Assembly (NCBI GenBank): GCA_937892135.1
Contig: CALAUK010000190.1
Span: 1 to 5,422, forward strand
DNA from: an uncultured Clostridia bacterium
Lineage (GTDB): Bacteria > Bacillota > Clostridia > UBA1381 > UMGS1253
Direction: 5' to 3'
DNA: 5,422 bases
The notes below the pieces were generated by a model. It had not been told where the DNA came from. It did not search any database and saw only the letters and a list, made by a program, of their open reading frames with translations. A program made the translations under genes and the position numbers. Positions 1 to 5,408 of the stretch are shown piece by piece. How positions within the stretch are numbered: the stretch's first letter is position 1; each line of letters starts with the position of its first letter.

Positions 1-218
1 TTACGATTTCCGATGGTTAATATACCATTTTCATCAAAAGTACATACCTTGCCGTCGATATAATGAACACCTGTAATTTTCACACCGTCAACATAAATTT
101 TTATGTTATTGTATAATGCTTCGATTGTTTTTGTATTACTTGCAGCATAAACAACACCTGATAACAAAAGTGTTGCACTTATAAATCCTAATACATAACC
201 TTTTAATGTCTTTTTCAA
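1..218 (-). CDS. Secreted stalk-domain-like protein, N-terminal part (runs off the window)
   Basis: Reading the minus strand from TTG at 218-216 gives 72 complete codons, and the frame stays open past base 1. The protein begins MKKTLKGYVLGFISATLL, a classic signal peptide: basic residues 2-6, a hydrophobic stretch at about 8-24, and a likely cleavage site after VYA (residue 25). It is followed by YNNIKIYVDGVKI (residues 36-48), which closely resembles the start of the clostridial 'copper amine oxidase N-terminal' or stalk domain found in many exported cell-surface proteins. The TTG start is supported by an in-frame TAA at 224-222, a GGAGG ribosome binding site at 231-227 with 8-nt spacing, and the fact that only this start yields the whole signal peptide. 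Residues 49-72 depart from the usual stalk consensus, so the family call is moderate. The cellular role is unknown; it is probably at the cell surface. Confidence 0.72.
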   Translation of the reverse strand, partial: MKKTLKGYVLGFISATLLLSGVVYAASNTKTIEALYNNIKIYVDGVKITGVHYIDGKVCTFDENGILTIGNR

Positions 219-224
219 TTTTTA

Positions 225-274
225 TTCCTCCATTTCAATCTGTTTTGCACTTTTTAATTTGCCTAATGGAGAAA
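225..274 (-). promoter_or_regulatory. Helix sequestering the ribosome binding site of the stalk-like gene
   Basis: On the minus-strand RNA, UUUCUCCAUU (274-265) can pair over 10 bp, with one G-U, with AAUGGAGGAA (234-225), leaving a 30-nt loop. The second strand contains the GGAGG Shine-Dalgarno sequence (231-227) of the gene starting at 218, so forming the helix would block translation. A run of six G (286-281) just upstream could in turn pair with CUCC and free the ribosome binding site. The pairing is read directly from the sequence; a regulatory role is inferred. Confidence 0.45.
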
Positions 275-292
275 ACCTCACCCCCCTTAATC

Positions 293-298
293 ATTATA
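293..298 (-). promoter_or_regulatory. Isolated -10-like TATAAT upstream of the stalk-like gene
   Basis: The minus strand reads TATAAT at 298-293, which would place a transcript start near 286, at the G-run. No acceptable -35 element exists at 16-19 bp spacing, because that space is occupied by the stem of the terminator at 306-340. No TGn extension is present either. If it is not used, the stalk-like gene depends on read-through from the promoter at 533-561. Confidence 0.25.
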
Positions 299-305
299 AA
301 CTCGC

Positions 306-340
306 AAAATAAAAAGTGCGCCAACCGGAGTCGACGCACC
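306..340 (-). terminator. Intrinsic terminator of the structured RNA / leader
   Basis: On the minus strand a 9-bp stem, 339-331 pairing with 324-316 (GUGCGUCGA with UUGGCGCAC, two of the pairs G-U or U-G wobbles), encloses the 6-nt loop CUCCGG. It is followed at once by UUUUUAUUUU (315-306). It ends transcripts coming from the promoter at 533-561. It is separate from the ruvC terminator further upstream, so it implies an independent transcript between the two. Confidence 0.85.
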
Positions 341-360
341 GAAAACGCAAACTCCAATTG
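322..360 (-). promoter_or_regulatory. Candidate antiterminator pairing
   Basis: The minus-strand segment CAAUUGGAGU (360-351) can pair over 10 bp, including two U-G pairs, with ACUCCGGUUG (331-322). That second segment contains the loop and the 3' arm base of the terminator at 306-340. The two structures cannot coexist, which is the layout of a transcription-attenuation switch. On the plus strand the two wobble pairs would be mismatches, so the pairing fits minus-strand RNA. Function is inferred. Confidence 0.5.
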
Positions 361-532
361 TCGCCAAACAAGTTTCAAGTAATTGCAAGGACATATCCTG
401 ACACAATAAGCTTGATGGAATCTGCGTTTTTAACAAATTTTCACAAACTTATTGTGTACGACGAAAAAAGGTATATTCCCTTACACAGAAAAATATCCTT
501 ACAATCACTTATGAAACTTATTTGGCAGAATT

Positions 533-561
533 ATTATAACACAAAACTTGCAGATTAACAA
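533..561 (-). promoter_or_regulatory. Strong sigma-70-type promoter of the structured RNA
   Basis: The minus strand reads TTGTTA (561-556), then exactly 17 bp, then a perfect TATAAT (538-533). The expected start, around 526, coincides with the first paired base of the long RNA helix. The promoter lies between the ruvC terminator and the RNA, so the RNA is a transcription unit separate from ruvC. Confidence 0.85.
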
Positions 562-580
562 GTTTTTTTTAAATTCACAT

Positions 581-603
581 AAAAAAAGAGCCCTTTCGGG
601 CTC
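581..603 (-). terminator. Intrinsic terminator of ruvC
   Basis: The minus strand reads GAGCCC (603-598), a GAAA tetraloop, GGGCTC (593-588), then seven T (587-581). The 6-bp GC-rich stem lies 3 nt after the ruvC stop codon (609-607). Confidence 0.92.
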
Positions 604-606
604 AGT

Positions 607-1092
607 CTATACAATTGAATTAAACTTTGCGCTGTGCGCATGGCAGATAGCAACCGCTAAAGCATCTGCAACATCGTCAGGCTTTGGAACAGCATTTAAA
701 CCAAGCATTATTTTTACCATGTTCTGCATCTGCTGCTTGTCGGCTCTTCCGTAGCCTGTTATCGCCTGCTTTATCTGAAGCGGAGTATACTCAAAAGTCG
801 GAATTCTGCTCTTTGCCGCCGCAAGCAGAATAACTCCCCTTCCGTGCGCAACTGTTATTGCAGTTTTAACATTAGTGTTAAAAAACAGTTCTTCTATTCC
901 TATCGCATCAGGCTTATAGGTTTGTATAATTTTGCATAAATCATCATAAACACTTTCAAGCCTTGTGTCTAAATTCGTGTGAGCTTTTGTTGTAATTGCT
1001 CCATAATCAATTGTTCTGAATTTGTTTCCTTTATACTCAATAACTCCCCAGCCGACAATAGCTATTCCGGGGTCAATTCCCAGGATAATCAT
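607..1092 (-). CDS. ruvC: Holliday junction resolvase RuvC
   Basis: This 161-residue protein has the usual length of RuvC, the homodimeric endonuclease that cuts Holliday junctions symmetrically during recombinational repair with RuvAB. The RNase H-like fold is evident: IDPG with catalytic D7 (residues 6-9), GIEELFF with catalytic E67 and the DNA-stacking aromatic nearby (65-71), the HGRG turn (83-86), and the C-terminal [13 protein letters not shown] with D140 and D143 matching the last two metal-binding acids. All four catalytic acids are present, so it should be active. The ATG start at 1092-1090 is supported by GGGGAG (1105-1100) with 7-nt spacing. It is transcribed divergently from argG and has its own terminator, so it stands apart from ruvA and ruvB, which are not next to it here. 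Confidence 0.97.
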   Translation of the reverse strand: MIILGIDPGIAIVGWGVIEYKGNKFRTIDYGAITTKAHTNLDTRLESVYDDLCKIIQTYKPDAIGIEELFFNTNVKTAITVAHGRGVILLAAAKSRIPTFEYTPLQIKQAITGYGRADKQQMQNMVKIMLGLNAVPKPDDVADALAVAICHAHSAKFNSIV

Positions 1093-1176
1093 TCGTTTTC
1101 TCCCCTTATGTATAATTTTACTAAAATAGCTTTCATTTTTTAGTTTAAATTTATAAAGACTTTTTTATTTTTACTA

Positions 1177-1205
1177 TTGATTTTTCTTTTTCAGTGTAGT
1201 ATAAT
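1177..1205 (+). promoter_or_regulatory. Promoter of argGH
   Basis: TTGATT (1177-1182), a 17-bp spacer and a perfect TATAAT (1200-1205) form a good sigma-70-type promoter. The expected start near 1212 leaves a leader of about 120 nt before argG, rich in A and T and holding an ARG-box-like operator. Confidence 0.75.
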
Positions 1206-1212
1206 TATAACA
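1204..1212 (-). promoter_or_regulatory. Candidate extended -10 promoter for ruvC
   Basis: The minus strand reads TGTTATAAT (1212-1204), a TGn-extended perfect -10 box; the -35 position is weak (TGCATA at 17 bp). Initiation near 1197 would give a leader of about 105 nt before ruvC. A weaker alternative, TATACA at about 1113-1108, lies closer to the gene but lacks a -35. The box overlaps the argG -10 element on the other strand. Confidence 0.45.
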
Positions 1213-1245
1213 TCAAAACTTAATTTTATGCATTTTATTTTAATT

Positions 1246-1265
1246 TTTGCGCATAAATATGCAAA
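1246..1265. repeat. Nested inverted repeat in the argG leader
   Basis: Two dyads overlap: TTTGC (1246-1250) mirrors GCAAA (1261-1265), and inside them GCATA (1251-1255) mirrors TATGC (1258-1262). The symmetry and its place downstream of the argG start suggest a possible protein-binding site. The owner is unknown. Confidence 0.3.
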
Positions 1266-1270
1266 TTTTA

Positions 1271-1286
1271 ATGTATATTTATTCAC
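1271..1286 (+). promoter_or_regulatory. ARG-box-like operator for the arginine repressor
   Basis: TGTAT (1272-1276), four bases, then ATTCA (1281-1285) matches the ArgR/AhrC half-site pattern TGAAT-N4-ATTCA at 9 of 10 positions. A second TGTAT lies 24 bp further on (1296-1300) with a degenerate partner. The position, downstream of the predicted start and upstream of argG, fits a roadblock-type operator for arginine-dependent repression. In such AT-rich DNA a chance match is possible. Confidence 0.4.
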
Positions 1287-1335
1287 GCATTTTCATGTAT
1301 AAGATTATTTTATCATATTTTAGGAGGAAATGCAA

Positions 1336-2559
1336 ATGGCAAAAGAAAAAGTTGTTTTAGCTTATTCAGGCGGTCTTGATACATCAATTATCATTCCGTG
1401 GCTTAAGGAGAATTACGATTATGAAGTAATCGCTGTATGCGGCGATGTTGGTCAGGGCAAAGAAACTGAAGGTCTTGAGGAAAAAGCTCTTAAGACAGGT
1501 GCTTCAAAGCTTTATATTGAAAATCTTCAGGAAGAATACGTTAAAGATTATATCTGGCCCACACTTAAGGCAGGCGCTGTGTATGAAGGAAAATACCTTT
1601 TGGGAACTTCTCACGCACGTCCCTGTATTGCAAAGCGTATTGTTGAAATCGCTCTTAAGGAGGGTGCAACAGCTATTTGTCACGGCTGCACAGGTAAAGG
1701 TAACGACCAGGTTCGTTTCGAGCTTGCAGTAAAGGCTTTGGCTCCTCAGCTTAAGATTATTGCTCCCTGGAGAATCTGGGATATCAAATCCCGTGATGAG
1801 GAAATCGAATATGCAGAAAAAAGAGGTATTCCCGTTCCTGTAACAAAAGAGGATAACTACTCTATGGACAGAAACATCTGGCACTTAAGCCATGAGGGTA
1901 TGGACCTTGAAGATCCTGCAAACGAGCCCAATTACGACAAAATCTTAAAGCTTATGGTTTCTCCCGAAAAGGCTCCCGATGCTCCCACTTATGTTGAAAT
2001 CGGTTTTGAAAAGGGTATTCCCGTTTCAATTGACGGTGTAAAATACGAAAGTGCCGCTGAGCTTTTGAAGAAAGCAAACGAGCTTGCAGCTGCTAACGGC
2101 GTAGGTATTGATGATATCGTTGAAAACAGATTGGTTGGCATGAAGAGCCGTGGTGTTTATGAGACTCCCGGTGGAACACTTCTTTACAAGGCACACAAAG
2201 AGCTTGAGTACATCTGTCTTGACAAGCAGACTCTTCACTATAAAGCAGATTTGTCAAACAAGTTTGCAGATTTGGTATATGACGGCTTGTGGTTTACTCC
2301 TCTTCGTGAGGCAATGAGCGCTTTTGTTGACTCAACACAGGAAACTGTTACAGGTACAGTAAAAATGAAGCTTTATAAAGGAAACTGTATGCCTGCCGGC
2401 GTAACTTCAAAGTATTCTCTATACGATGAAGATATCGCAACCTTCGAAGAAGACGAAGTTTACAACCAGAAAGATGCAGAGGGCTTCATTAACCTGTTCG
2501 GCTTGCCGCTAAAGGTTCGTGCTCAGATGCTTAGAAAAAATGGTGAAAATCTTAAATAA
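1336..2559 (+). CDS. argG: Argininosuccinate synthase
   Basis: This 407-residue cytosolic enzyme condenses citrulline and aspartate using ATP to give argininosuccinate, AMP and pyrophosphate. It is the penultimate step of arginine synthesis. The ATP PP-loop AYSGGLDTS is at residues 9-17, the substrate-binding segment [14 protein letters not shown] at about 83-96, the family signature [12 protein letters not shown] at about 118-129, and the [13 protein letters not shown] block at about 176-188. Length is normal for the family. An in-frame ATG at 1330 would sit only 2 nt after AGGAGG (1322-1327); the ATG at 1336 has the ideal 8-nt spacing and gives the usual [13 protein letters not shown] beginning, so I chose it. 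It is followed by argH 61 bp downstream, an argGH operon. Confidence 0.97.
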   Translation: MAKEKVVLAYSGGLDTSIIIPWLKENYDYEVIAVCGDVGQGKETEGLEEKALKTGASKLYIENLQEEYVKDYIWPTLKAGAVYEGKYLLGTSHARPCIAKRIVEIALKEGATAICHGCTGKGNDQVRFELAVKALAPQLKIIAPWRIWDIKSRDEEIEYAEKRGIPVPVTKEDNYSMDRNIWHLSHEGMDLEDPANEPNYDKILKLMVSPEKAPDAPTYVEIGFEKGIPVSIDGVKYESAAELLKKANELAAANGVGIDDIVENRLVGMKSRGVYETPGGTLLYKAHKELEYICLDKQTLHYKADLSNKFADLVYDGLWFTPLREAMSAFVDSTQETVTGTVKMKLYKGNCMPAGVTSKYSLYDEDIATFEEDEVYNQKDAEGFINLFGLPLKVRAQMLRKNGENLK

Positions 2560-2567
2560 TTAAAATT

Positions 2568-2599
2568 TCGGGCGGTTTATACCTACACCGCCCGATTTT
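2568..2599 (+). terminator. Terminator-like hairpin between argG and argH
   Basis: TCGGGCGGT (2568-2576) pairs with ACCGCCCGA (2587-2595) over 9 bp around a 10-nt loop, followed by only TTTT then C. The stem is strong but the U-tract is short, so it may terminate partially, protect the argG 3' end or mark a processing site. No promoter is visible between it and argH, so argH expression must pass through it. Confidence 0.6.
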
Positions 2600-2606
2600 C
2601 GTTAGA

Positions 2607-2620
2607 AAGGAGAACTCCTT
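2607..2620 (+). promoter_or_regulatory. argH ribosome binding site inside a small hairpin
   Basis: AAGGA (2607-2611) and TCCTT (2616-2620) are exact inverted repeats around a 4-nt GAAC loop. The first arm is the AAGGAG Shine-Dalgarno of argH (8-nt spacing to ATG at 2621), and the second ends right at the start codon. The hairpin is short and would only modestly limit initiation. Confidence 0.45.
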
Positions 2621-4000
2621 ATGAAACTTTGGGGCGGACGTTTTTCAAAACCCACCGACAAGCGTGTTGACGATTTTAACTCTTCAATAAGATTTGATAA
2701 AAAAATGTATAAACAGGATATATTGGGAAGTATCGCTCACGCAACAATGCTCGGAAACCAGAATATTATTCCAAAGGAAGACAGTAAGCTTATAGTTAAA
2801 ACACTAAAAGAAATTTTATCAGATATCGAAAACGGAGAGGTTGAATTTTTAATCGATGCCGAAGATATCCATATGAATATAGAAAAAATTCTTACTGACC
2901 GCATTGGTGATGCCGGAAAAAGACTTCACACAGGAAGAAGCCGTAACGACCAGGTTGCGTTGGATATAAGAATGTATATAAAAGATGAAGCAAAAGATAT
3001 AAGAGAGCTTATAATTAATCTTATGGGTGTTATCTTAGATATGTCAAAAGAGCATACGGACACAATAATGCCCGGATACACTCATCTTCAGAAAGCTCAG
3101 CCAATTACATTCGCCCATCATCTTTTAGCATATTTTGAAATGCTTAAAAGAGATATCTCCCGTCTTGATGACTGCACAGAAAGAATGAACCTTTGCCCCT
3201 TAGGCTCAGGCGCACTTGCGGCAACAACATATCCTTTGGACAGAGAAGCAGTTGCAAAAGAGCTTGGCTTTAGCGGAGTTACATTAAACTCTCTTGATGC
3301 AGTAAGCGACAGAGACTTTGCAATTGAGCTTTTGTCTTGTTTTTCAATTTTGATGATGCACTTAAGCCGTTTTTGCGAAGAGCTTATTTTGTGGAGCTCA
3401 AACGAATTTGGTTTTGTTGAAATGGACGATAGCTATTCAACAGGCTCATCAATTATGCCGCAGAAGAAAAATCCCGATGTTGCCGAGCTTATCCGCGGTA
3501 AGACAGGCAGAGTTTATGGCGATTTAACATCTCTTTTGGTTACTATGAAAGGAATTCCTTTAGCATATAACAAGGATATGCAGGAGGATAAAGAACCCGT
3601 TTTTGATGCTATCGATACAGTTAAGCTTTGCGTTGATGTTTTCGCTCAGATGATTTCTACTATGAAAGTAAACAAAGAAAAGATGCTTCAGGGCGCAAAA
3701 GGCGGATTTACAAATGCTACTGATGCCGCTGACTATCTTGTAAAAAAGGGGCTTCCCTTCCGTGAAGCTCACGCAGTTGTCGGCAAAATGGTTGCTTTTG
3801 CGCTGGATAACGGAAAAGCATTAGACGAGCTTACAATGGACGAGTTTTTATCAATGAGTGATATTTTTGATAAAGATATTTATGATGCAATAAGTATGGA
3901 CACCTGTGTTAACGAAAGAAAAATCATAGGCGGTCCTGCCCGCGAGGCAACAAAAAAGGCAATAGAAATAAACGAAGAATATCTTAAAAATTTAATGTAA
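2621..4000 (+). CDS. argH: Argininosuccinate lyase
   Basis: This 459-residue cytosolic enzyme of the fumarase/aspartase superfamily splits argininosuccinate into arginine and fumarate, the last step of arginine synthesis; it works as a homotetramer. It starts with the family-typical [10 protein letters not shown]. The three conserved regions are present: [10 protein letters not shown] (103-112), [10 protein letters not shown] (152-161, with catalytic His155), and the fumarate lyase signature [11 protein letters not shown] (275-285), whose serine is the general acid/base. The C-terminal [24 protein letters not shown] (about 361-384) is also typical. No key residue is missing and the length is normal. 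It is coupled to argG in one operon and ended by a strong terminator. No acetyltransferase (argA-like) fusion is present. Confidence 0.97.
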   Translation: MKLWGGRFSKPTDKRVDDFNSSIRFDKKMYKQDILGSIAHATMLGNQNIIPKEDSKLIVKTLKEILSDIENGEVEFLIDAEDIHMNIEKILTDRIGDAGKRLHTGRSRNDQVALDIRMYIKDEAKDIRELIINLMGVILDMSKEHTDTIMPGYTHLQKAQPITFAHHLLAYFEMLKRDISRLDDCTERMNLCPLGSGALAATTYPLDREAVAKELGFSGVTLNSLDAVSDRDFAIELLSCFSILMMHLSRFCEELILWSSNEFGFVEMDDSYSTGSSIMPQKKNPDVAELIRGKTGRVYGDLTSLLVTMKGIPLAYNKDMQEDKEPVFDAIDTVKLCVDVFAQMISTMKVNKEKMLQGAKGGFTNATDAADYLVKKGLPFREAHAVVGKMVAFALDNGKALDELTMDEFLSMSDIFDKDIYDAISMDTCVNERKIIGGPAREATKKAIEINEEYLKNLM

Positions 4001-4025
4001 AAAGAGGGCTAAACGCCCTCTTTTT
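3999..4025 (+). terminator. Intrinsic terminator of argGH
   Basis: GAGGGC (4004-4009) and GCCCTC (4015-4020) form a perfect stem around TAAAC, preceded by five A (partly the argH stop codon) and followed by five T (4021-4025). It is a clear end of the arginine operon and could also act on the minus strand. Confidence 0.92.
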
Positions 4026-4049
4026 ACATTTTTTTCATTCTGTGAATTA

Positions 4050-4078
4050 TTGACACATAAGAGAAAATAATGTATACT
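4050..4078 (+). promoter_or_regulatory. Near-consensus promoter of the DUF3048 lipoprotein gene
   Basis: A perfect TTGACA (4050-4055), 17 bp, then TATACT (4073-4078) form the best promoter in the window. The start should lie near 4085, giving a short 24-nt leader. This also rules out an upstream ATG at 4070, which would precede the transcript start. Confidence 0.88.
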
Positions 4079-4108
4079 TATTATATAAAACCAAGGGAGG
4101 AAACCGAA

Positions 4109-5128
4109 ATGAAGAAATCACGATTTTTAATACTTTTTATGCTTATACTTACTTTATGCTTAGCATCTTGTGGAGGAGAAAAAACGCCTCCCCCGCCGGC
4201 TGAAACTCCCGCTCCATCTGAGCCACCTGTTGCAGAGGTGCCCGATGACGAGTTTTACACTCTTATGACCTCATCTGATTCACGCCCCATCGCAGTTATG
4301 ATAGATAATAACTCTGCTGCCCGTCCTCAGTCAGGTGTTGAAAACGCCTTTGCCGTTTATGAGATGATGGTAGAGGGCGGAAGCACAAGACTTATGGCAA
4401 TTTTTAAAGACAGTGAAATAAAAAAAGTCGGTCCCGTAAGATCGTCAAGGCATTATTTTCTTGATTATGCAATAGAACACGATGCAATTTATACTCACTG
4501 CGGCTGGAGTCCTCAGGCTCAGAGCGATATTACTACTCTTGGCATAAACAATATAAACGAGCTTACACATAATAACGGAAAAAACTTTTTCCGTGACAGC
4601 TCAAAAAAAGCTCCCCACAACCTGTACGCATCACTTCCCGAAATCATTTCTTCAGCGGAAAACAGAGGGTATCCTCTTACAACAGACGACGGGAATGTTT
4701 TTAACTACAATAACCAAGACACAGACATAGAAGACGGAAGCGATGCAACCTTAGTAAAGCTTCCCTACTCTAACGGTTACACAGTTTCATATAAGTATAA
4801 TGCCGAAAAGAAGCTGTATGAAAGATTTATAAATTCTTCTCCTCACAGAAGCGCCTCTTCATCTGACAGCCTTTATGCAAAAAATATAATTGTGTATAAA
4901 GTAAGAAATTACGGCATAGATGAGTATGACAGACAGGAGCTTGAAAACATAGGCTCAGGTGACGGATATTATATTTCTAACGGAAAAGTAACAGAAATAT
5001 CCTGGAACAAGGCATCAAGAGGACATAACACAAGATACACCACCAAAGACGGAAATCCTCTTTACATAAATCCCGGAAATGTGTTTGTGCAGATTGTACC
5101 CGTAAATTCAACAATAACAATAGAGTAA
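4109..5128 (+). CDS. DUF3048 (YerB-type) lipoprotein
   Basis: This 339-residue protein has a type II signal peptide: basic residues 2-5, hydrophobic core 6-19, lipobox L-A-S-C with Cys21 as the lipid anchor. A flexible Pro-rich linker (27-45) follows, then a DUF3048 domain. Family hallmarks are RPIAVMIDNNSAARPQSG (59-76), VYEMMVEGGSTR (83-94), VGPVRSSRHYF (107-117) and DAIYTHCGWSP (125-135). A C-terminal half (about 215-339) matches the second DUF3048 segment. B. subtilis YerB is the best-known relative; its biochemical function is not established, so no role is assigned beyond membrane-anchored, outward-facing. The ATG at 4109 has GGGAGG (4095-4100) at 8-nt spacing; the in-frame ATG at 4070 overlaps the promoter and is rejected. 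It is monocistronic, with its own promoter and terminator. Confidence 0.93.
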   Translation: MKKSRFLILFMLILTLCLASCGGEKTPPPPAETPAPSEPPVAEVPDDEFYTLMTSSDSRPIAVMIDNNSAARPQSGVENAFAVYEMMVEGGSTRLMAIFKDSEIKKVGPVRSSRHYFLDYAIEHDAIYTHCGWSPQAQSDITTLGINNINELTHNNGKNFFRDSSKKAPHNLYASLPEIISSAENRGYPLTTDDGNVFNYNNQDTDIEDGSDATLVKLPYSNGYTVSYKYNAEKKLYERFINSSPHRSASSSDSLYAKNIIVYKVRNYGIDEYDRQELENIGSGDGYYISNGKVTEISWNKASRGHNTRYTTKDGNPLYINPGNVFVQIVPVNSTITIE

Positions 5129-5162
5129 AAAAAGAGACTTGCTAATGCAAGTCTCTTTTTTT
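5127..5162. terminator. Bidirectional terminator between the lipoprotein gene and tRNA-Arg
   Basis: GAGACTTGC (5134-5142) pairs perfectly with GCAAGTCTC (5147-5155) around TAAT. Seven A on the left (5127-5133) and seven T on the right (5156-5162) make it functional on both strands. It ends the plus-strand lipoprotein gene and the convergent minus-strand tRNA transcript. The last T of the plus-strand run is also the complement of the final A of the tRNA CCA. Confidence 0.93.
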
Positions 5163-5238
5163 GGTATGCCCGATGCGATTCGAACGCACGGCCTACAGAG
5201 TCGGAGTCTGTCACTCTATCCAGCTGAGCTACGGGCAC
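5162..5238 (-). tRNA. tRNA-Arg (anticodon CCG)
   Basis: The minus strand folds into a complete 77-nt cloverleaf with encoded CCA. Acceptor arms are GTGCCCG and CGGGCAT, the D arm GCTC/GAGT with GG in the loop, the anticodon stem ACAGA/TCTGT with loop CTCCGAC (T33, anticodon CCG, A37), a 5-nt variable loop, and a T arm with TTCGAAT. The discriminator is A73, and A20 is present as in bacterial arginine tRNAs. It reads the CGG codon. Three stems open with a G-U pair (1-72, 10-25, 49-65), which is tolerable. It is downstream of a small gene on the same strand, with only 5 nt between that gene's terminator U-run and the tRNA. Confidence 0.95.
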
Positions 5239-5243
5239 ATATC

Positions 5244-5278
5244 AAAAAAGAAAAAGCGGATACTCTTACAGCATCCGC
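5244..5278 (-). terminator. Intrinsic terminator of the 36-residue small gene
   Basis: On the minus strand GCGGAU (5278-5273) pairs with AUCCGC (5261-5256), and three further pairs (5272-5262 G-U, 5271-5263, 5270-5264) extend the stem to 9 bp around a 5-nt loop. It is followed by UUUUUCUUUUUU (5255-5244). The U-rich tail and the wobble pair favour minus-strand use. Confidence 0.85.
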
Positions 5279-5297
5279 TTTTTCACATTTTCTTTAA

Positions 5298-5408
5298 TTA
5301 GCGGTCTCCAGCGTCTTCAATACCGCTCATATCGGTAACAAGCTTTTCACTCATTATTTCTTCTTCGAATACGATTACTTCAGCTTCAGGAGCTTCATAC
5401 TTTCTCAT
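5298..5408 (-). CDS. Small acidic protein of 36 residues, unknown function
   Basis: Minus-strand ATG at 5408-5406 opens 36 codons, ending with TAA at 5300-5298. The product starts MRKYEAPEAEVIVFEEEIMS and ends GIEDAGDR; it has 11 acidic and 4 basic residues and no membrane segment or signal peptide. AAGGTG (5422-5417) sits 8 nt before the start, and a strong terminator follows 19 nt after the stop. These bracketing signals argue that the frame is real despite its size. From memory, short proteins beginning M-K/R-K-Y-x-x-P-E-x-E-V-I-x-F-E are frequent in gut Clostridia, usually annotated hypothetical and in some cases resembling leader peptides of modified-peptide precursors. No Cys or Ser/Thr-rich core is present here. 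The promoter lies beyond the window. Confidence 0.68.
   Translation of the reverse strand: MRKYEAPEAEVIVFEEEIMSEKLVTDMSGIEDAGDR

Larger units (their letters stand above)
306..526 (-). ncRNA. Unclassified structured RNA, 6S-like long hairpin or regulatory leader
   Basis: The predicted transcript start (about 526, 7 nt after a perfect TATAAT) falls exactly at the base of a long helix. Bases 526-513 pair with 363-376 (14 bp). After a 2-nt bulge (512-511), bases 510-493 pair with 377-394 (18 bp). Four of the 32 pairs are G-U in the minus-strand RNA and would be mismatches on the plus strand, so selection on minus-strand RNA is likely. An asymmetric internal loop follows (492-458 against 400-395), with a small AAGG/CCUU hairpin inside it. 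A 14-bp apical stem (457-444 with 414-401) closes a 29-nt loop. The hairpin domain is 164 nt; with trailer and terminator the RNA is about 220 nt. The size, promoter position and end-to-end pairing resemble 6S RNA, but the central bubble is lopsided and no conserved 6S sequence was recognised. It shows no SRP, tmRNA, RNase P or T-box signature. The alternative is a riboswitch-type leader of the gene at 1-218. Confidence 0.7.

Noticed and set aside
222..281. Minus-strand mini-frame GTG...TAA (19 codons) ending just before the stalk-like gene, a possible leader peptide
   Set aside because: The G-run is too close to the GTG to serve as a ribosome binding site, the sequence is better explained by RNA pairing, and there is no codon run hinting at attenuation.
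363..526. Transposon-like or MITE inverted repeat
   Set aside because: The arms pair with G-U wobbles only in one RNA strand, no target-site duplication was seen, and a promoter and terminator frame the unit; RNA structure explains it better.
316..558. Plus-strand open frame of 80 codons starting with GTG
   Set aside because: No ribosome binding site, no recognisable domain, and it lies wholly opposite the structured RNA, its terminator and its promoter; it is a chance frame.
548..754. Plus-strand frame of 68 codons overlapping the ruvC 3' end
   Set aside because: Antisense to the conserved C-terminal RuvC coding sequence and its terminator; no ribosome binding site or family signature.
1330..1335. 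Upstream ATG start for argG (adds Met-Gln)
   Set aside because: It lies only 2 nt after AGGAGG, whereas the ATG at 1336 has normal spacing and matches the usual protein start.
1504..1884. Long minus-strand frame inside argG (also 2026-2238 in argG and 3560-3772 in argH)
   Set aside because: Antisense shadows of strongly conserved enzyme genes, without ribosome binding sites or recognisable domains.
4070..4108. Upstream ATG extending the lipoprotein by 13 residues
   Set aside because: The codon sits immediately before the -10 box of the promoter, upstream of the predicted transcript start, and the extension would spoil the signal peptide.
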